From JAAYRG01 sp964643255 (GTDB lineage: Bacteria > Bacillota > Clostridia > Lachnospirales > Lachnospiraceae): a stretch of 11,441 bases of DNA. Below the pieces are notes generated by a model. The model saw only the letters and a program-made list of their open reading frames with translations. It did not search any database and was not told where the DNA came from. The DNA lies in contig CAZXSM010000064.1 in assembly GCA_964643255.1 (NCBI GenBank), forward strand, positions 1 through 11,441. Direction: 5' to 3'. Below, one piece after another: positions 1-7,274 of this stretch. The stretch's first letter is position 1. Each line of letters begins with the position of its first letter. The position numbers and the translations under genes were made by a program.

Positions 1-612
1 CAAGCAATTGCAATAGCTAAAAAATATAATATAAAATTATCCGATAAAGCGAAATCTTTACTAAATAAGGAAACGCCTAAAACTTTAAACAATGTTACAA
101 CAAAAGTAACAGGTAGTGTAACACAGCTATGTAAAGCAGCAGAAGAAACTTGTAAGGAACTAGGGTATAAACCTTTTACCCTAACAGCCAGTTTAAGCTG
201 TGAAGCAAGAGAAGCAGGAAGTTTTATGGCCTCTATTGCGGAATATTATAATGATTCAAATGAGTCTTTAGCATTTATAGCTGGTGGAGAGACTATAGTC
301 CATTTAAAGGGGTCAGGCAAGGGTGGTAGAAATCAAGAAATAGCTCTTGGTGCCGCAGAACAAATAGCTAGTTTGGATAATATGGCAGTGTTTTCCATTG
401 GATCTGACGGTACAGATGGACCTACAGATGCAGCAGGCGGCTATGTTGATAATAATACTAAAGCAATTCTTGAAGAAAAAGATATAGATATATCTAAAGT
501 GCTTGAAGAAAATAATTCATATAATGGTTTAAAAGAGTGTGATGGTCTAATAATAACTGGACCAACGGGTACTAATGTTAATGACTTATCGGTATTGTTA
601 ATAAAGAGATAA
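1..612 (+). CDS. Glycerate 2-kinase, MOFRL family (3' part; 5' end outside the window)
   Basis: The frame is open from the first base, so 203 C-terminal residues are present and the start lies upstream of the window. The family phosphorylates D-glycerate with ATP to 2-phosphoglycerate in the cytoplasm, linking glycerate or tartronate breakdown to glycolysis. The typical C-terminal MOFRL block is visible: GGETIVHLKGSGKGGRNQE followed by the glycine/aspartate-rich GSDGTDGPTDAAGG, and near the end a TGPTGTNVNDL segment, all characteristic of this kinase type. An ATG at 226 is internal and not a likely start, because homologous sequence continues upstream in the same frame (for example ACCCTAACAGCC, read as TLTA, at 178-189). 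The gene ends at TAA and is followed within 45 bp by a hairpin terminator, so it is probably the last gene of its unit. Family assignment is firm; the exact substrate is inferred. Confidence 0.93.
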   Translation, partial: QAIAIAKKYNIKLSDKAKSLLNKETPKTLNNVTTKVTGSVTQLCKAAEETCKELGYKPFTLTASLSCEAREAGSFMASIAEYYNDSNESLAFIAGGETIVHLKGSGKGGRNQEIALGAAEQIASLDNMAVFSIGSDGTDGPTDAAGGYVDNNTKAILEEKDIDISKVLEENNSYNGLKECDGLIITGPTGTNVNDLSVLLIKR

Positions 613-652
613 GTTTATAAAAATAAATAAGAATTTATCATATAATATTTTT

Positions 653-703
653 AGGCATACTAATAAATTAGGTTTTAGATCTTTTATTAGTATGCCTTAT
701 TTT
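653..703 (+). terminator. Hairpin terminator after the glycerate kinase gene
   Basis: A perfect 15-bp inverted repeat, AGGCATACTAATAAA at 653-667 and its complement at 683-697, encloses a 15-nt loop. It is followed by a short T-rich stretch (TATTTTA). It lies 41 bp after the kinase stop codon. The U tract is modest, so efficiency is uncertain, but position and stem length fit an intrinsic terminator. Confidence 0.7.
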
Positions 704-735
704 AATGCCAAAAAATATAATTATTCTAATATCAG

Positions 736-763
736 TTGACAATTATTTATATTTAGATATAAT
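736..763 (+). promoter_or_regulatory. Sigma-A-type promoter for the siderophore transporter remnant
   Basis: A consensus -35 hexamer TTGACA (736-741) and a consensus -10 hexamer TATAAT (758-763) are separated by 16 bp. Transcription would start near 770, giving a leader of about 120 nt before the lipoprotein ATG at 890. The leader contains a short inverted repeat, AAGTAC (846-851) with GTACTT (862-867), just before the ribosome binding site AGAGGAG (875-881). I see no clear Fur box, which might be expected for iron-uptake genes. Confidence 0.72.
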
Positions 764-889
764 TGAACCTGTTGATGAATATGAGAACCAATATCAAAAA
801 GGTATATTTTGTTAATTCAACATTTACTCAAAATAAGAATATTCAAAGTACTGATAAATTGGTACTTGACTTAAAGAGGAGAAAAATTT

Positions 890-1780
890 ATGAAAAGTAT
901 AAAATATATAAAATTTAGTTTATTAATAGCAATCCTTGCATTAGGGCTCACTGCTTGTTCAAATGTAGTTAGTGATGCTAAAGAAGATGAAGAGGTTAAA
1001 GAAGTTATTGATCATAATGATGAGACAACTGAACAAGAAAATTTGGAGGAAACCGGAACGATTAAAATAACTGATGCTCATGGAAGTGTAGTTGTTCCAA
1101 TAAATCCAAAGAATGTTGTATCTCTTGATAATAGAACTTTTGAAACCTTATCGGATTGGGGAATTGAATTAGCTGCCGTTCCAAAACCTATAATGCCAAC
1201 ATATTTATCATATGTAAGTGATGAATCAGTTCAAGATATTGGAAATCATCGTGAACCAAATCTTGAAATTATCGCAGCAGTTGATCCTGAACTTGTAATT
1301 ATCGGACAAAGATTTGCAAGCTATTATGATGATATAAAAGCTTTAGTTCCAAATGCAGCTGTTATTGACTTAAACTTTGACGTTTCTGAAGAAACTAATA
1401 CACCTGGAGAAAACCTGATAAGTGGATTAAAGAGCTCAACTCATACTTTAGGACAAATATTTGATAAAAATGAAGAAGCAGAACAATTGACAGCAGATTT
1501 TGATAAAGCTATTGAAGAAGCTAAATCTGCATATAATGGGCAGGATACAGTGATGGGTCTAGTGGTTTCAGATTGGATTTTGGTACTTGATCGAGATGCT
1601 TCAGTATCATCAACATCTGATGCAGTACCTGCTCAGGATATTTTAGATAATTCACCTGCTCTACAAAATACAAGTGCTATTTCGAAAGAACAAATAGTTT
1701 ATGCTTTTAATAGGAATAGTGCTTGGAACTGGTTTAAGGTCTTTATCTACATTTATGAGAAGGCTTTTAGCCCCCTCTGA
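890..1780 (+). pseudogene. Ferric-siderophore-binding lipoprotein, internally deleted and fused out of frame to a permease fragment
   Basis: The product begins as an ABC-importer solute-binding lipoprotein of the FatB/CeuD/YclQ type. It has a signal peptide with lipobox LTAC and lipidated Cys23, an acidic linker, then the helical-backbone binding fold (TDAHGSVVVPINPKNVVSL, later GNHREPNLEIIAAVDPELV). Two lesions are inferred by comparison with remembered family members. At about residue 227 (near base 1571) the sequence passes from VMGLVVS straight to DWILVLDRDA, skipping the roughly 50-60 residues that usually lie between. At about residue 272 (near 1703) the protein homology stops at QIVYA, and the last 24 residues are permease DNA read in the wrong frame, ending at TGA 1778-1780. 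The promoter and ribosome binding site (875-881) remain good, so a defective protein may still be made. Family call is strong; deletion sizes are estimates. Confidence 0.85.
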
Positions 1781-2255
1781 GTTTGATATCTTACAAGCAA
1801 GGATGTTTGGATCTGTTAACAATGCTGATTCTGAATCTTTTATTATTGCAATTCCACTTGTAATAATTACAGCAGTGCTTCTTCTTATATATTCCAAGAG
1901 ATTAAATGTATTGTCCCTAGGTAAGGATATTTGTAATTCTTTAGGTGTTAACCATCAAAAAGGTGCAATTTATATTCTTATACTAGTTGCCATCTTGATG
2001 TCAATTTCAACAGCCTTAATTGGACCACTTACTTTCTATGGATTTTTGGTAGCAACTTTGGCTTATCAAGCGGCACCAACTTATGATCATAGATATATAT
2101 TTCCAATGGCCCTGGCTATAGGATTTTTGATAATAACAGGTTCATATTTTATTATGTACCATATATTCGACGCCCAAGGCGTAGTTTCAGTTATCATTGA
2201 AATGTTTGGTGGAATAACATTTTTAATTGTGCTATTAAGAAAGGGAAGATTATGA
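1701..2255 (+). pseudogene. FecCD-family siderophore permease, C-terminal fragment
   Basis: This reading frame encodes the second half of an iron-chelate ABC permease of the FecCD/BtuC type (YclO/CeuC-like). It begins inside a membrane helix (LLIGIVLGTGL), then reads SLSTFMRRLLAPSEFDILQ, several further hydrophobic helices, and the conserved ISTALIGPLTFYGFLVATLA region that contacts the ATPase. About 185 residues remain, against roughly 310-330 for a full family member, so the N-terminal half is missing. The ATG at 1701 has no ribosome binding site and is probably just the fusion point with the lipoprotein gene. The complete partner permease expected between lipoprotein and ATPase is absent. 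The 3' end is intact and its TGA overlaps the ATG of the ATPase gene. It is unlikely to form a working channel. Confidence 0.85.
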
Positions 2256-3013
2256 TAGAAATAAAAAATGCAAAAAAGACGTATTATAGTGACAATAACC
2301 AGGTACAAATAGGGCCTTTAAATATAACAATTCCAAAAGCAGGCATTACTTCATTAATTGGGCCTAATGGTGCAGAGAAATCTACTACATTATTAATGAT
2401 AGGAAGACTTTTGAGTATGGATGAAGGGCAAATTAAGGTGGCAAATATGGATGTTACAAAGTCCAACTCAGAAGATTTAGCAAAAGTACTTGCAATTCTA
2501 CGTCAGGAAAACCACTTTGTTACAAGGCTTACGGTAAGGCAATTGGCCGGCTTTGGGCGTTTTCCCTATTCAAAAGGAAGATTAACTAATGAAGATGAAG
2601 CGATTATTTCTAAGTATATTGATTTTTTAGGATTGACTGATTTGGAAAACAGATATTTAGATGAGCTCTCAGGAGGTCAAAGACAGAGGGCTTATGTAGC
2701 TATGGTTTTATGCCAAGAAACAGATTATGTTTTATTAGACGAACCTCTTAATAATCTCGATGTTGCCCGTTCTGTTCAAATGATGGAACATTTGCGTGAT
2801 GTTGCTGATGAGTTTGGAAAAACAATTCTAACAGTTATGCATGATATTAACTTTGCCTCAAAATATTCTGATAGAATTTGTGCCATGAAGGATGGACAAA
2901 TTGTAGCTTTTGGTACTGTAGAAGAGATTATGCAAACAGAAATTATGACAGATATTTTTGATACAAAAATAGATATTATTGATTGCCACTATGGACCTTT
3001 GGCAGTATTTTAA
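2252..3013 (+). CDS. Siderophore ABC transporter ATPase with altered Walker A motif (probably inactive)
   Basis: This is a full-length (253-residue) ATP-binding subunit of a ferric-siderophore importer, YclP/CeuD-cluster type. It would bind the cytoplasmic face of FecCD permeases and power uptake. Visible motifs are Walker A at residues 37-45, signature LSGGQ at 139-143, Walker B YVLLDEP at 159-165, D-loop LNNLD, and switch histidine H197 in VMHD. Walker A reads GPNGAEKST, with Glu42 where the family has the glycine directly before the catalytic lysine. Codon GAG (2375-2377) is one G-to-A change from GGG. A charged side chain here should block the phosphate-binding loop. The start overlaps the upstream permease stop as ATGA, implying translational coupling, with AAGGGAAG just upstream. 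With its permeases broken or missing, the protein is likely on its way to becoming a pseudogene. Confidence 0.9.
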   Translation: MIEIKNAKKTYYSDNNQVQIGPLNITIPKAGITSLIGPNGAEKSTTLLMIGRLLSMDEGQIKVANMDVTKSNSEDLAKVLAILRQENHFVTRLTVRQLAGFGRFPYSKGRLTNEDEAIISKYIDFLGLTDLENRYLDELSGGQRQRAYVAMVLCQETDYVLLDEPLNNLDVARSVQMMEHLRDVADEFGKTILTVMHDINFASKYSDRICAMKDGQIVAFGTVEEIMQTEIMTDIFDTKIDIIDCHYGPLAVF

Positions 3014-3081
3014 TTAAAAAATATAATATAGAGGCTTTTAAGCAGTAATAAATATATACAACAGTAAGAATAGCCAGATAA

Positions 3082-3111
3082 AACCCATCTGTTATTAATA
3101 CAAGATGGGCT
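3082..3111 (-). terminator. Hairpin terminator between convergent genes
   Basis: CCCATCT (3084-3090) pairs with AGATGGG (3103-3109) around a 12-nt loop. Read on the minus strand the stem is followed directly by TTTTATCT, so it best serves the haem-protein gene. On the plus strand it is followed by only a weak T/A tail (CTTATTAATT), so it may also serve the ATPase gene less efficiently. It lies about 70 bp after either stop codon. Confidence 0.5.
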
Positions 3112-3182
3112 TATTAATTATATATAATTAATCAATATTTTCATTATAAAGGATTTAACAAGAAGTTTCTTACTAGGATTTT

Positions 3183-3419
3183 TTAATAGTAATAATCTTT
3201 CCAATAGTTATTAGCAGCTGCAATTGTTTGGAAGTTAATAGCCACAACTTGAGAAACAAAAATTAAACTATTTGCATTATTTGCATAAGTTGGGCGTAAT
3301 AATTTTCTAATATTTTCATCTGGTTGAGTTATACCCACAGCCTTCCGTGCTAAAGTAATTGCTAAATGGTAGCCTTCTTCAGGGGTATTTGTTATCAAAC
3401 TTGGTAGCCAACTATTCAT
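3183..3419 (-). CDS. Hexameric tyrosine-coordinated haem protein (HTHP)
   Basis: This 78-residue protein matches, from memory, the HTHP family typified by the Silicibacter pomeroyi crystal structure. Shared landmarks along the whole length are an N-terminal WLPSL, TPEEGY, the TQPDENIR segment, and the C-terminal VVAINFQTIAAANNYWKD. The tyrosine that ligands haem iron in that family, Tyr45, is at exactly residue 45 here (RPTYANN), and Arg25 is also present. Characterised HTHP forms a six-subunit ring with one haem per subunit and shows peroxidase/catalase-like activity; its physiological role is unclear. There is no signal peptide, so it is probably cytoplasmic. On the minus strand, GGAG lies 8 bp before the ATG, supporting this start. 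It appears monocistronic. The YYY tail after WKD is a small extension. Other identities seem unlikely given the end-to-end similarity. Confidence 0.85.
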   Translation of the reverse strand: MNSWLPSLITNTPEEGYHLAITLARKAVGITQPDENIRKLLRPTYANNANSLIFVSQVVAINFQTIAAANNYWKDYYY

Positions 3420-3556
3420 TATTTCATCTCCACATTATATTTGTTGCTTTATATATTTTATGCTAGAAGAAGAAAATAGTTTTTGTTTTTATATAGATAT
3501 TACATTGATAAATTATCTTTAAAATTAAGTATAAGGTAATCAAGTATATAAATTAA

Positions 3557-3588
3557 TAATAATAGAGATTGTTTATGTGCTATTATTA
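3557..3588. repeat. Inverted repeat upstream of the DsrE-like gene
   Basis: TAATAATAG (3557-3565) and CTATTATTA (3580-3588) form a perfect 9-bp inverted repeat with a 14-nt spacer, 40 bp before the DsrE-like start codon. It could be an operator or a leader hairpin. It is almost entirely A/T in an AT-rich region, so chance is a real possibility. I see no convincing -35/-10 pair around it. Confidence 0.35.
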
Positions 3589-3628
3589 GTATGAAGTTGT
3601 AGATAAACTTATTAAAAAGGAGGCAAAA

Positions 3629-3982
3629 ATGGCTAAATATAAAGCAATATTTCATATTGATGAAAATAATAAATGGAAACTTACCCTGGCAAATGTTAAT
3701 AATTTAATAAATGCAATTGATGATGACGAAAGTTATGAAATTGAGGTTTTGGCTAATGCAGAGGCAGTTAAGTATTATGACCTTAGTAAAAAGTTGGATT
3801 CTGATATTAAAACAATGAAAAAATTAAAGTCAAAAGATGTAAAGTTTGTTGCGTGTAATAATGCATTAATTGCTAATAATATAGAAAAGGATAATATTAT
3901 GAATTTTGTAAATATTGTCCCAGCTGGAGTACTGGAACTTGTTGAAAAACAGAGTGAAGGTTATGCCTATATAAAACCATGA
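3629..3982 (+). CDS. DsrE-like small cytoplasmic protein
   Basis: This 117-residue protein has the DsrE/DsrF/TusD-like fold signature. It starts with a KAIFHIDENNKW strand, has a YEIEVLANAEAVKYY strand-turn, and a VKFVACNNAL segment carrying the single cysteine, then a VPAGVLELVEKQSEGYAYIKP terminus. In related sulfur-relay proteins a cysteine at this position carries persulfide, but many stand-alone members have no established function, and no tus, dsr or sulfur-oxidation genes are nearby. There is no signal peptide or membrane segment. The start is well supported by AAGGAGG about 7 bp before the ATG. The gene seems monocistronic. Its TGA stop abuts a tRNA-like fragment, so the original 3' flank may have been replaced. 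Family is fairly sure; a sulfur-transfer role is only a possibility. Confidence 0.8.
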   Translation: MAKYKAIFHIDENNKWKLTLANVNNLINAIDDDESYEIEVLANAEAVKYYDLSKKLDSDIKTMKKLKSKDVKFVACNNALIANNIEKDNIMNFVNIVPAGVLELVEKQSEGYAYIKP

Positions 3983-4026
3983 ACCTTCCACCACTGAGCT
4001 AAAGTACTGATATGGCGCAGAAGGAG
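3983..4026 (-). other. tRNA-like remnant: junction of two adjacent tRNA genes
   Basis: Read on the minus strand, CTCCTTCTGCGCCA (4026-4013) resembles the 3' acceptor end of a tRNA with encoded CCA. After a 4-nt spacer come seven bases and then TAGCTCAGTGGTGG, the classic start of a D arm (TA, D-stem GCTC, AGTGGT loop). This is the arrangement at the border between neighbouring genes in a tRNA cluster. Neither tRNA is complete: no anticodon arm or full T arm can be folded on either side, so this is a scar, not a functional gene. It begins immediately after the DsrE-like stop codon. Confidence 0.4.
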
Positions 4027-4040
4027 TACTCTTTCTAAGC

Positions 4041-4069
4041 CTAACAGAATTAACTTTTAAAGTTATAAT
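4041..4069 (+). promoter_or_regulatory. Putative promoter of the nitroreductase gene
   Basis: A consensus -10 TATAAT (4064-4069) is preceded at 17 bp by CTAACA (4041-4046), four of six matches to the -35 consensus. Transcription would start near 4076, leaving a leader of about 38 nt with the ribosome binding site AGGAAGGAAG before the ATG at 4114. Confidence 0.5.
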
Positions 4070-4113
4070 TAAGCTATAGAAAACTACAAACAGAATAGGA
4101 AGGAAGAATATTA

Positions 4114-4662
4114 ATGAACGAAACACTTCAAACCATAAAAAAACGTTATTCATGCCGTGATTATGACGGACGATTACCTGAAAAGGAAAAGCTAGAGGCT
4201 ATTTCTCTTGCAGCTGTACAGTCGCCTAGTGCTATGAATAGACAACCATGGCAGGTTAATGTAATAACCAATAAATCTTTGATAGATGAAATGGATGCTG
4301 AAGGAATGGATATTCTTGCTAAGTCAGAAGATAAAACAGCATATGAAAGAATCATGGAACGAGGGGGTAAACTCTTTTATAATGCGCCATGTATGTTTCT
4401 AATACTTAAACAGCCAGAAAGAGACCTAGATGTAGGTATAGTTAGCCAAAATATTTCTTTAGCAGCTACATCATTAGGACTTGATAGTGTTATATGTGGT
4501 ATGGCCACTATTCCATTTAATGGACCAAAGGGTGATGAACTTAAGGATAAGACAGGTTTTAGTAAAGGATGGGAGTTTGGCATAGCTGTTTTAGTAGGTT
4601 ATGGAAAGGTAGCAAATAGTCCTCATTCTCCTGATATGTCTAAAATTCGTTATATTGAATAG
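4114..4662 (+). CDS. Nitroreductase-family FMN oxidoreductase
   Basis: This 182-residue cytoplasmic protein belongs to the nitroreductase superfamily, usually homodimeric FMN enzymes that reduce nitro groups, quinones or other acceptors with NAD(P)H. The N-terminal FMN-phosphate motif RYSCRDYDGR (residues 11-20) is followed by SPSAMNRQPW, the standard second flavin contact. A C-terminal LGLDSVICGM segment and a GYGK turn are also typical. Length fits the short, single-domain subgroup; there is no ferredoxin domain and no cysteine cluster. The start is supported by an AGGAAGGAAG Shine-Dalgarno sequence and by a consensus -10 box. The gene stands alone between a putative promoter and a hairpin terminator. 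The true substrate cannot be deduced from sequence. Confidence 0.9.
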   Translation: MNETLQTIKKRYSCRDYDGRLPEKEKLEAISLAAVQSPSAMNRQPWQVNVITNKSLIDEMDAEGMDILAKSEDKTAYERIMERGGKLFYNAPCMFLILKQPERDLDVGIVSQNISLAATSLGLDSVICGMATIPFNGPKGDELKDKTGFSKGWEFGIAVLVGYGKVANSPHSPDMSKIRYIE

Positions 4663-4712
4663 AGTATTAACTTCTAATCAGGTCTAGATAATATTATATT
4701 TTCAGAAAGAAT

Positions 4713-4752
4713 ATTTTAGCCAGCATCTAAATGATGCTGGCTAAAATTATAT
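4713..4752 (+). terminator. Hairpin terminator after the nitroreductase gene
   Basis: ATTTTAGCCAGCATC (4713-4727) and its exact complement (4733-4747) make a 15-bp stem with a 5-nt loop, 50 bp after the stop codon. The A/T part of the stem flanks a GCCAGCATC core. The following sequence is TATATA rather than a clean T run, so efficiency is uncertain. Confidence 0.65.
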
Positions 4753-4807
4753 ATAAGGGTATAAAAAGCAATTACAAAGAATAGACTCTGTGTAATTTTT
4801 TAAATAG

Positions 4808-4836
4808 TTTAAACCGCTTATTGAATCTGGTATAAT
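4808..4836 (+). promoter_or_regulatory. Extended -10 promoter of the GGDEF-EAL gene
   Basis: TG (4828-4829), one base, then TATAAT (4831-4836) form a consensus extended -10 element. TTTAAA (4808-4813), 17 bp upstream, is a weak -35 match. The start site would be near 4843, giving an untranslated leader of about 145 nt. I looked for a c-di-GMP riboswitch in this leader and found none of the expected conserved core. Confidence 0.55.
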
Positions 4837-4989
4837 GATAATAAGGAAGTCTATAGAAATAATAAAACCCATAATTATACAACAAATAAAAATGAGCTAT
4901 TAGTAAGAAAGATAATAAACCAGTACTCTCTTTAGTTAGGTGTATAGTAAAACATAAGATAAGACGATATAAAGCTTGGAGGAACATAT

Positions 4990-7257
4990 ATGGGTAAAAA
5001 AAATTATACAATTGTTGACTCAATAAATAAATCATTTATAAGAGCTATCCTTGTAATCATAATACTGTTTATTGTAGTTGCTTTTTTTTCTATGAATATA
5101 ATTGACTATTTGTTTTACGATGATATCAAAAAAAGTTCAATAGATATTGCGGATAAATATGCCAACGAATTATCAATTTCTAAAGTTGCACTAGATGTTA
5201 TTGATGATTTGATTGATAAAAGATTTGAACTTACTGTAGAATTAGTTAATAATTATAGTCAAGAACCGACTACGGACTTACTTATTGATATTGCTAATAA
5301 ATACGAAATAAGAGAAATTAATATTTTTAATCAAGATGGAGAAATATATAGCTCTAATATGTCTCGATTAATAGGATGGCAAATGGAGCCAGATCATCCT
5401 GCTTATGATTTTTTTAAAAAGAGTAAACCAGAAGAGACCTTTGTGGAAGATATAAGGAAAGACTTAGAATCTGACATACAAACTAAGTATGTATATTATA
5501 AGGATAAAGACGGTGATTTAATTCAAATAGGAATTGCAGCAGAAGAATATTACAATTTAATTAAACACTTCCAAGTGCAACAGACTTTAGTTGAATTAAA
5601 TGAATTTAGTCAAGTTATGGGAGCTCAATACATTGATAATTCATTAAATATAGTAGTACAAGAAAGCCAATATGAAAATTATAAATTTAAACTTGATGGT
5701 CCTAAAATATATGCTATAAGTCAAAGCGAACAATATTATAGTAGGACAGAATGTTGCGGAGAAGATATTTATGAAGTTCTTACTCCTGTCTTTGATGATA
5801 ATGGTAGGGTAGGCACATTAGCTATATCTTATATAATAAGTGATGTGCTTGAAGTTCTGAGATGGATTTATATTGCAGGCATGTCAATATTAATTATAAT
5901 TTTCTTACTGGTAGCTAGAGGAATAGATAAAATAAGGCAAAAAAACAAGAAACTTATAGATTTAGCATATTATGATCAATTAACTGGATTACCTAACTTG
6001 GATTATCTTATGGAATTTTCCAAAGATAGAATATGTGACAAGTCTGGACAAGAGATTTTGAAAAATAAGGCAATTATATTAATTGATATAGTTAATGTTA
6101 ATTTGATTTTATTAACACATGGATATGACCAAGCTGAAAATATACTCAAAGAAATAGCCAGTCAACTTTGCAATTTATTAACTGATAATGAAAAGTTATT
6201 TAGGATAGCAGAAAGTCAGTTTCTAATTTATGTCGAACATTATAGAGACAAAGAATACTTAATAGATATTTCAAATAAAATTACTTCATATTTTAAGTCA
6301 TATATAAAAGATAGCAATATCACTAATCATGTTACTGCAAAAATTGGAATCAATGACATTGGTGATTGTAGTGAAGGCGTACTTAACATTATTAAAAATG
6401 CACAGATAGCTGCCAATACTAGTAATGCAAATAATAGAGAATATGAATTTTTTGACAATATACTGGAACAAGATATTACAAGAAAAAATTATATTGAAAA
6501 CGAAATCAAAAGATTTATAAAAGAAGAAAACACTAACATTTACTTGGATTATCAACCACAATTAGACTTGAGAGCTAACAAAATATCAGGACTCGAAGGA
6601 TTAGCTAGAATGAAAACGGATAAGTATGGACAAGTATCACCCCTTGAATTTATAGCTATTGCTGAAGAAAGTAATCTGATTATTGAATTGGGGCTAATTT
6701 TATTTAGAAAAGCATGTGGATTTCTAAGTGAGTTAAGCCAAGAAGGGTTCTCTAATTTAACTGTGGCAGTAAATGTATCTACAATTCAAGTGTTGCGAGA
6801 TGATTTTTATGACAATATTATTAAAATCCTTAAAGAAACAAATATTAATACAAACAATCTAGAAATAGAAATAACTGAATCAGAATTTCTCGACAACTTT
6901 GATATAGTGAATACAAATCTTTCAAAATTAATTAATATGGGTATCTCTGTAGCCATAGATGATTTTGGCACAGGGTATTCATCTCTAGAAAGATTAAAAA
7001 GGTTGAATGTACATAGGTTAAAAGTTGATAAAACCTTTATAGATAGGATAACTATATCTAAACCGGAAAAATTAATAACCGGTGATATAATTTCACTTGC
7101 TCATAAGATTGGTTTAGAGACCGTGGCTGAAGGGGTTGAGCTTCAAGAACAAAAAGACTATTTGGTGGATAATGGCTGTGACATTATGCAGGGATATTTA
7201 TTCAGTAAGCCAGTTTCTAGGGAAAAGGCTTTGGAGATGTTAAGAGACGGATTATAA
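4990..7257 (+). CDS. Membrane GGDEF-EAL protein, predicted c-di-GMP phosphodiesterase
   Basis: This 755-residue inner-membrane signalling protein has a transmembrane helix at about 17-38, an extracytoplasmic sensor of about 250 residues (Cache-like by position and pattern, containing an ECCGED motif), a second helix at about 292-314, a GGDEF domain from about 325 (YYDQLTGLPN at 327-336), and an EAL domain from about 515. The cyclase motif is AESQF (407-411) in place of GGDEF, so cyclic-di-GMP synthesis is unlikely. The EAL site looks complete: EGL at 536-538, Asn595, ITESE with Glu630, DDFGTG at 657-662, Lys678, Glu714, and QGYLFSKP from 734. It should hydrolyse c-di-GMP to pGpG in response to an external signal. 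The start is backed by TTGGAGGAA about 8 bp upstream. It shares a 17-bp gap with the downstream methyltransferase gene. Confidence 0.93.
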   Translation: MGKKNYTIVDSINKSFIRAILVIIILFIVVAFFSMNIIDYLFYDDIKKSSIDIADKYANELSISKVALDVIDDLIDKRFELTVELVNNYSQEPTTDLLIDIANKYEIREINIFNQDGEIYSSNMSRLIGWQMEPDHPAYDFFKKSKPEETFVEDIRKDLESDIQTKYVYYKDKDGDLIQIGIAAEEYYNLIKHFQVQQTLVELNEFSQVMGAQYIDNSLNIVVQESQYENYKFKLDGPKIYAISQSEQYYSRTECCGEDIYEVLTPVFDDNGRVGTLAISYIISDVLEVLRWIYIAGMSILIIIFLLVARGIDKIRQKNKKLIDLAYYDQLTGLPNLDYLMEFSKDRICDKSGQEILKNKAIILIDIVNVNLILLTHGYDQAENILKEIASQLCNLLTDNEKLFRIAESQFLIYVEHYRDKEYLIDISNKITSYFKSYIKDSNITNHVTAKIGINDIGDCSEGVLNIIKNAQIAANTSNANNREYEFFDNILEQDITRKNYIENEIKRFIKEENTNIYLDYQPQLDLRANKISGLEGLARMKTDKYGQVSPLEFIAIAEESNLIIELGLILFRKACGFLSELSQEGFSNLTVAVNVSTIQVLRDDFYDNIIKILKETNINTNNLEIEITESEFLDNFDIVNTNLSKLINMGISVAIDDFGTGYSSLERLKRLNVHRLKVDKTFIDRITISKPEKLITGDIISLAHKIGLETVAEGVELQEQKDYLVDNGCDIMQGYLFSKPVSREKALEMLRDGL

Positions 7258-7274
7258 ATATAAAGGAGAATACT

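Noticed and set aside
764..889. Riboswitch or Fur box in the siderophore-gene leader
   Set aside because: The leader has only a 6-bp inverted repeat; no Fur-like GATAAT palindrome or known aptamer core is visible.
1661..1897. Minus-strand open frame of 78 codons across the lipoprotein/permease junction
   Set aside because: It is antisense to recognisable permease sequence, has no ribosome binding site and resembles no family.
3866..4153. Minus-strand open frame of 95 codons over the DsrE-like 3' end and tRNA-like scar
   Set aside because: It overlaps two real genes antisense and the scar itself, and its composition is that of back-translated coding DNA.
4843..4989. Possible c-di-GMP riboswitch in the 145-nt leader of the GGDEF-EAL gene
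   Set aside because: None of the conserved core segments of class I or II c-di-GMP riboswitches can be recognised.
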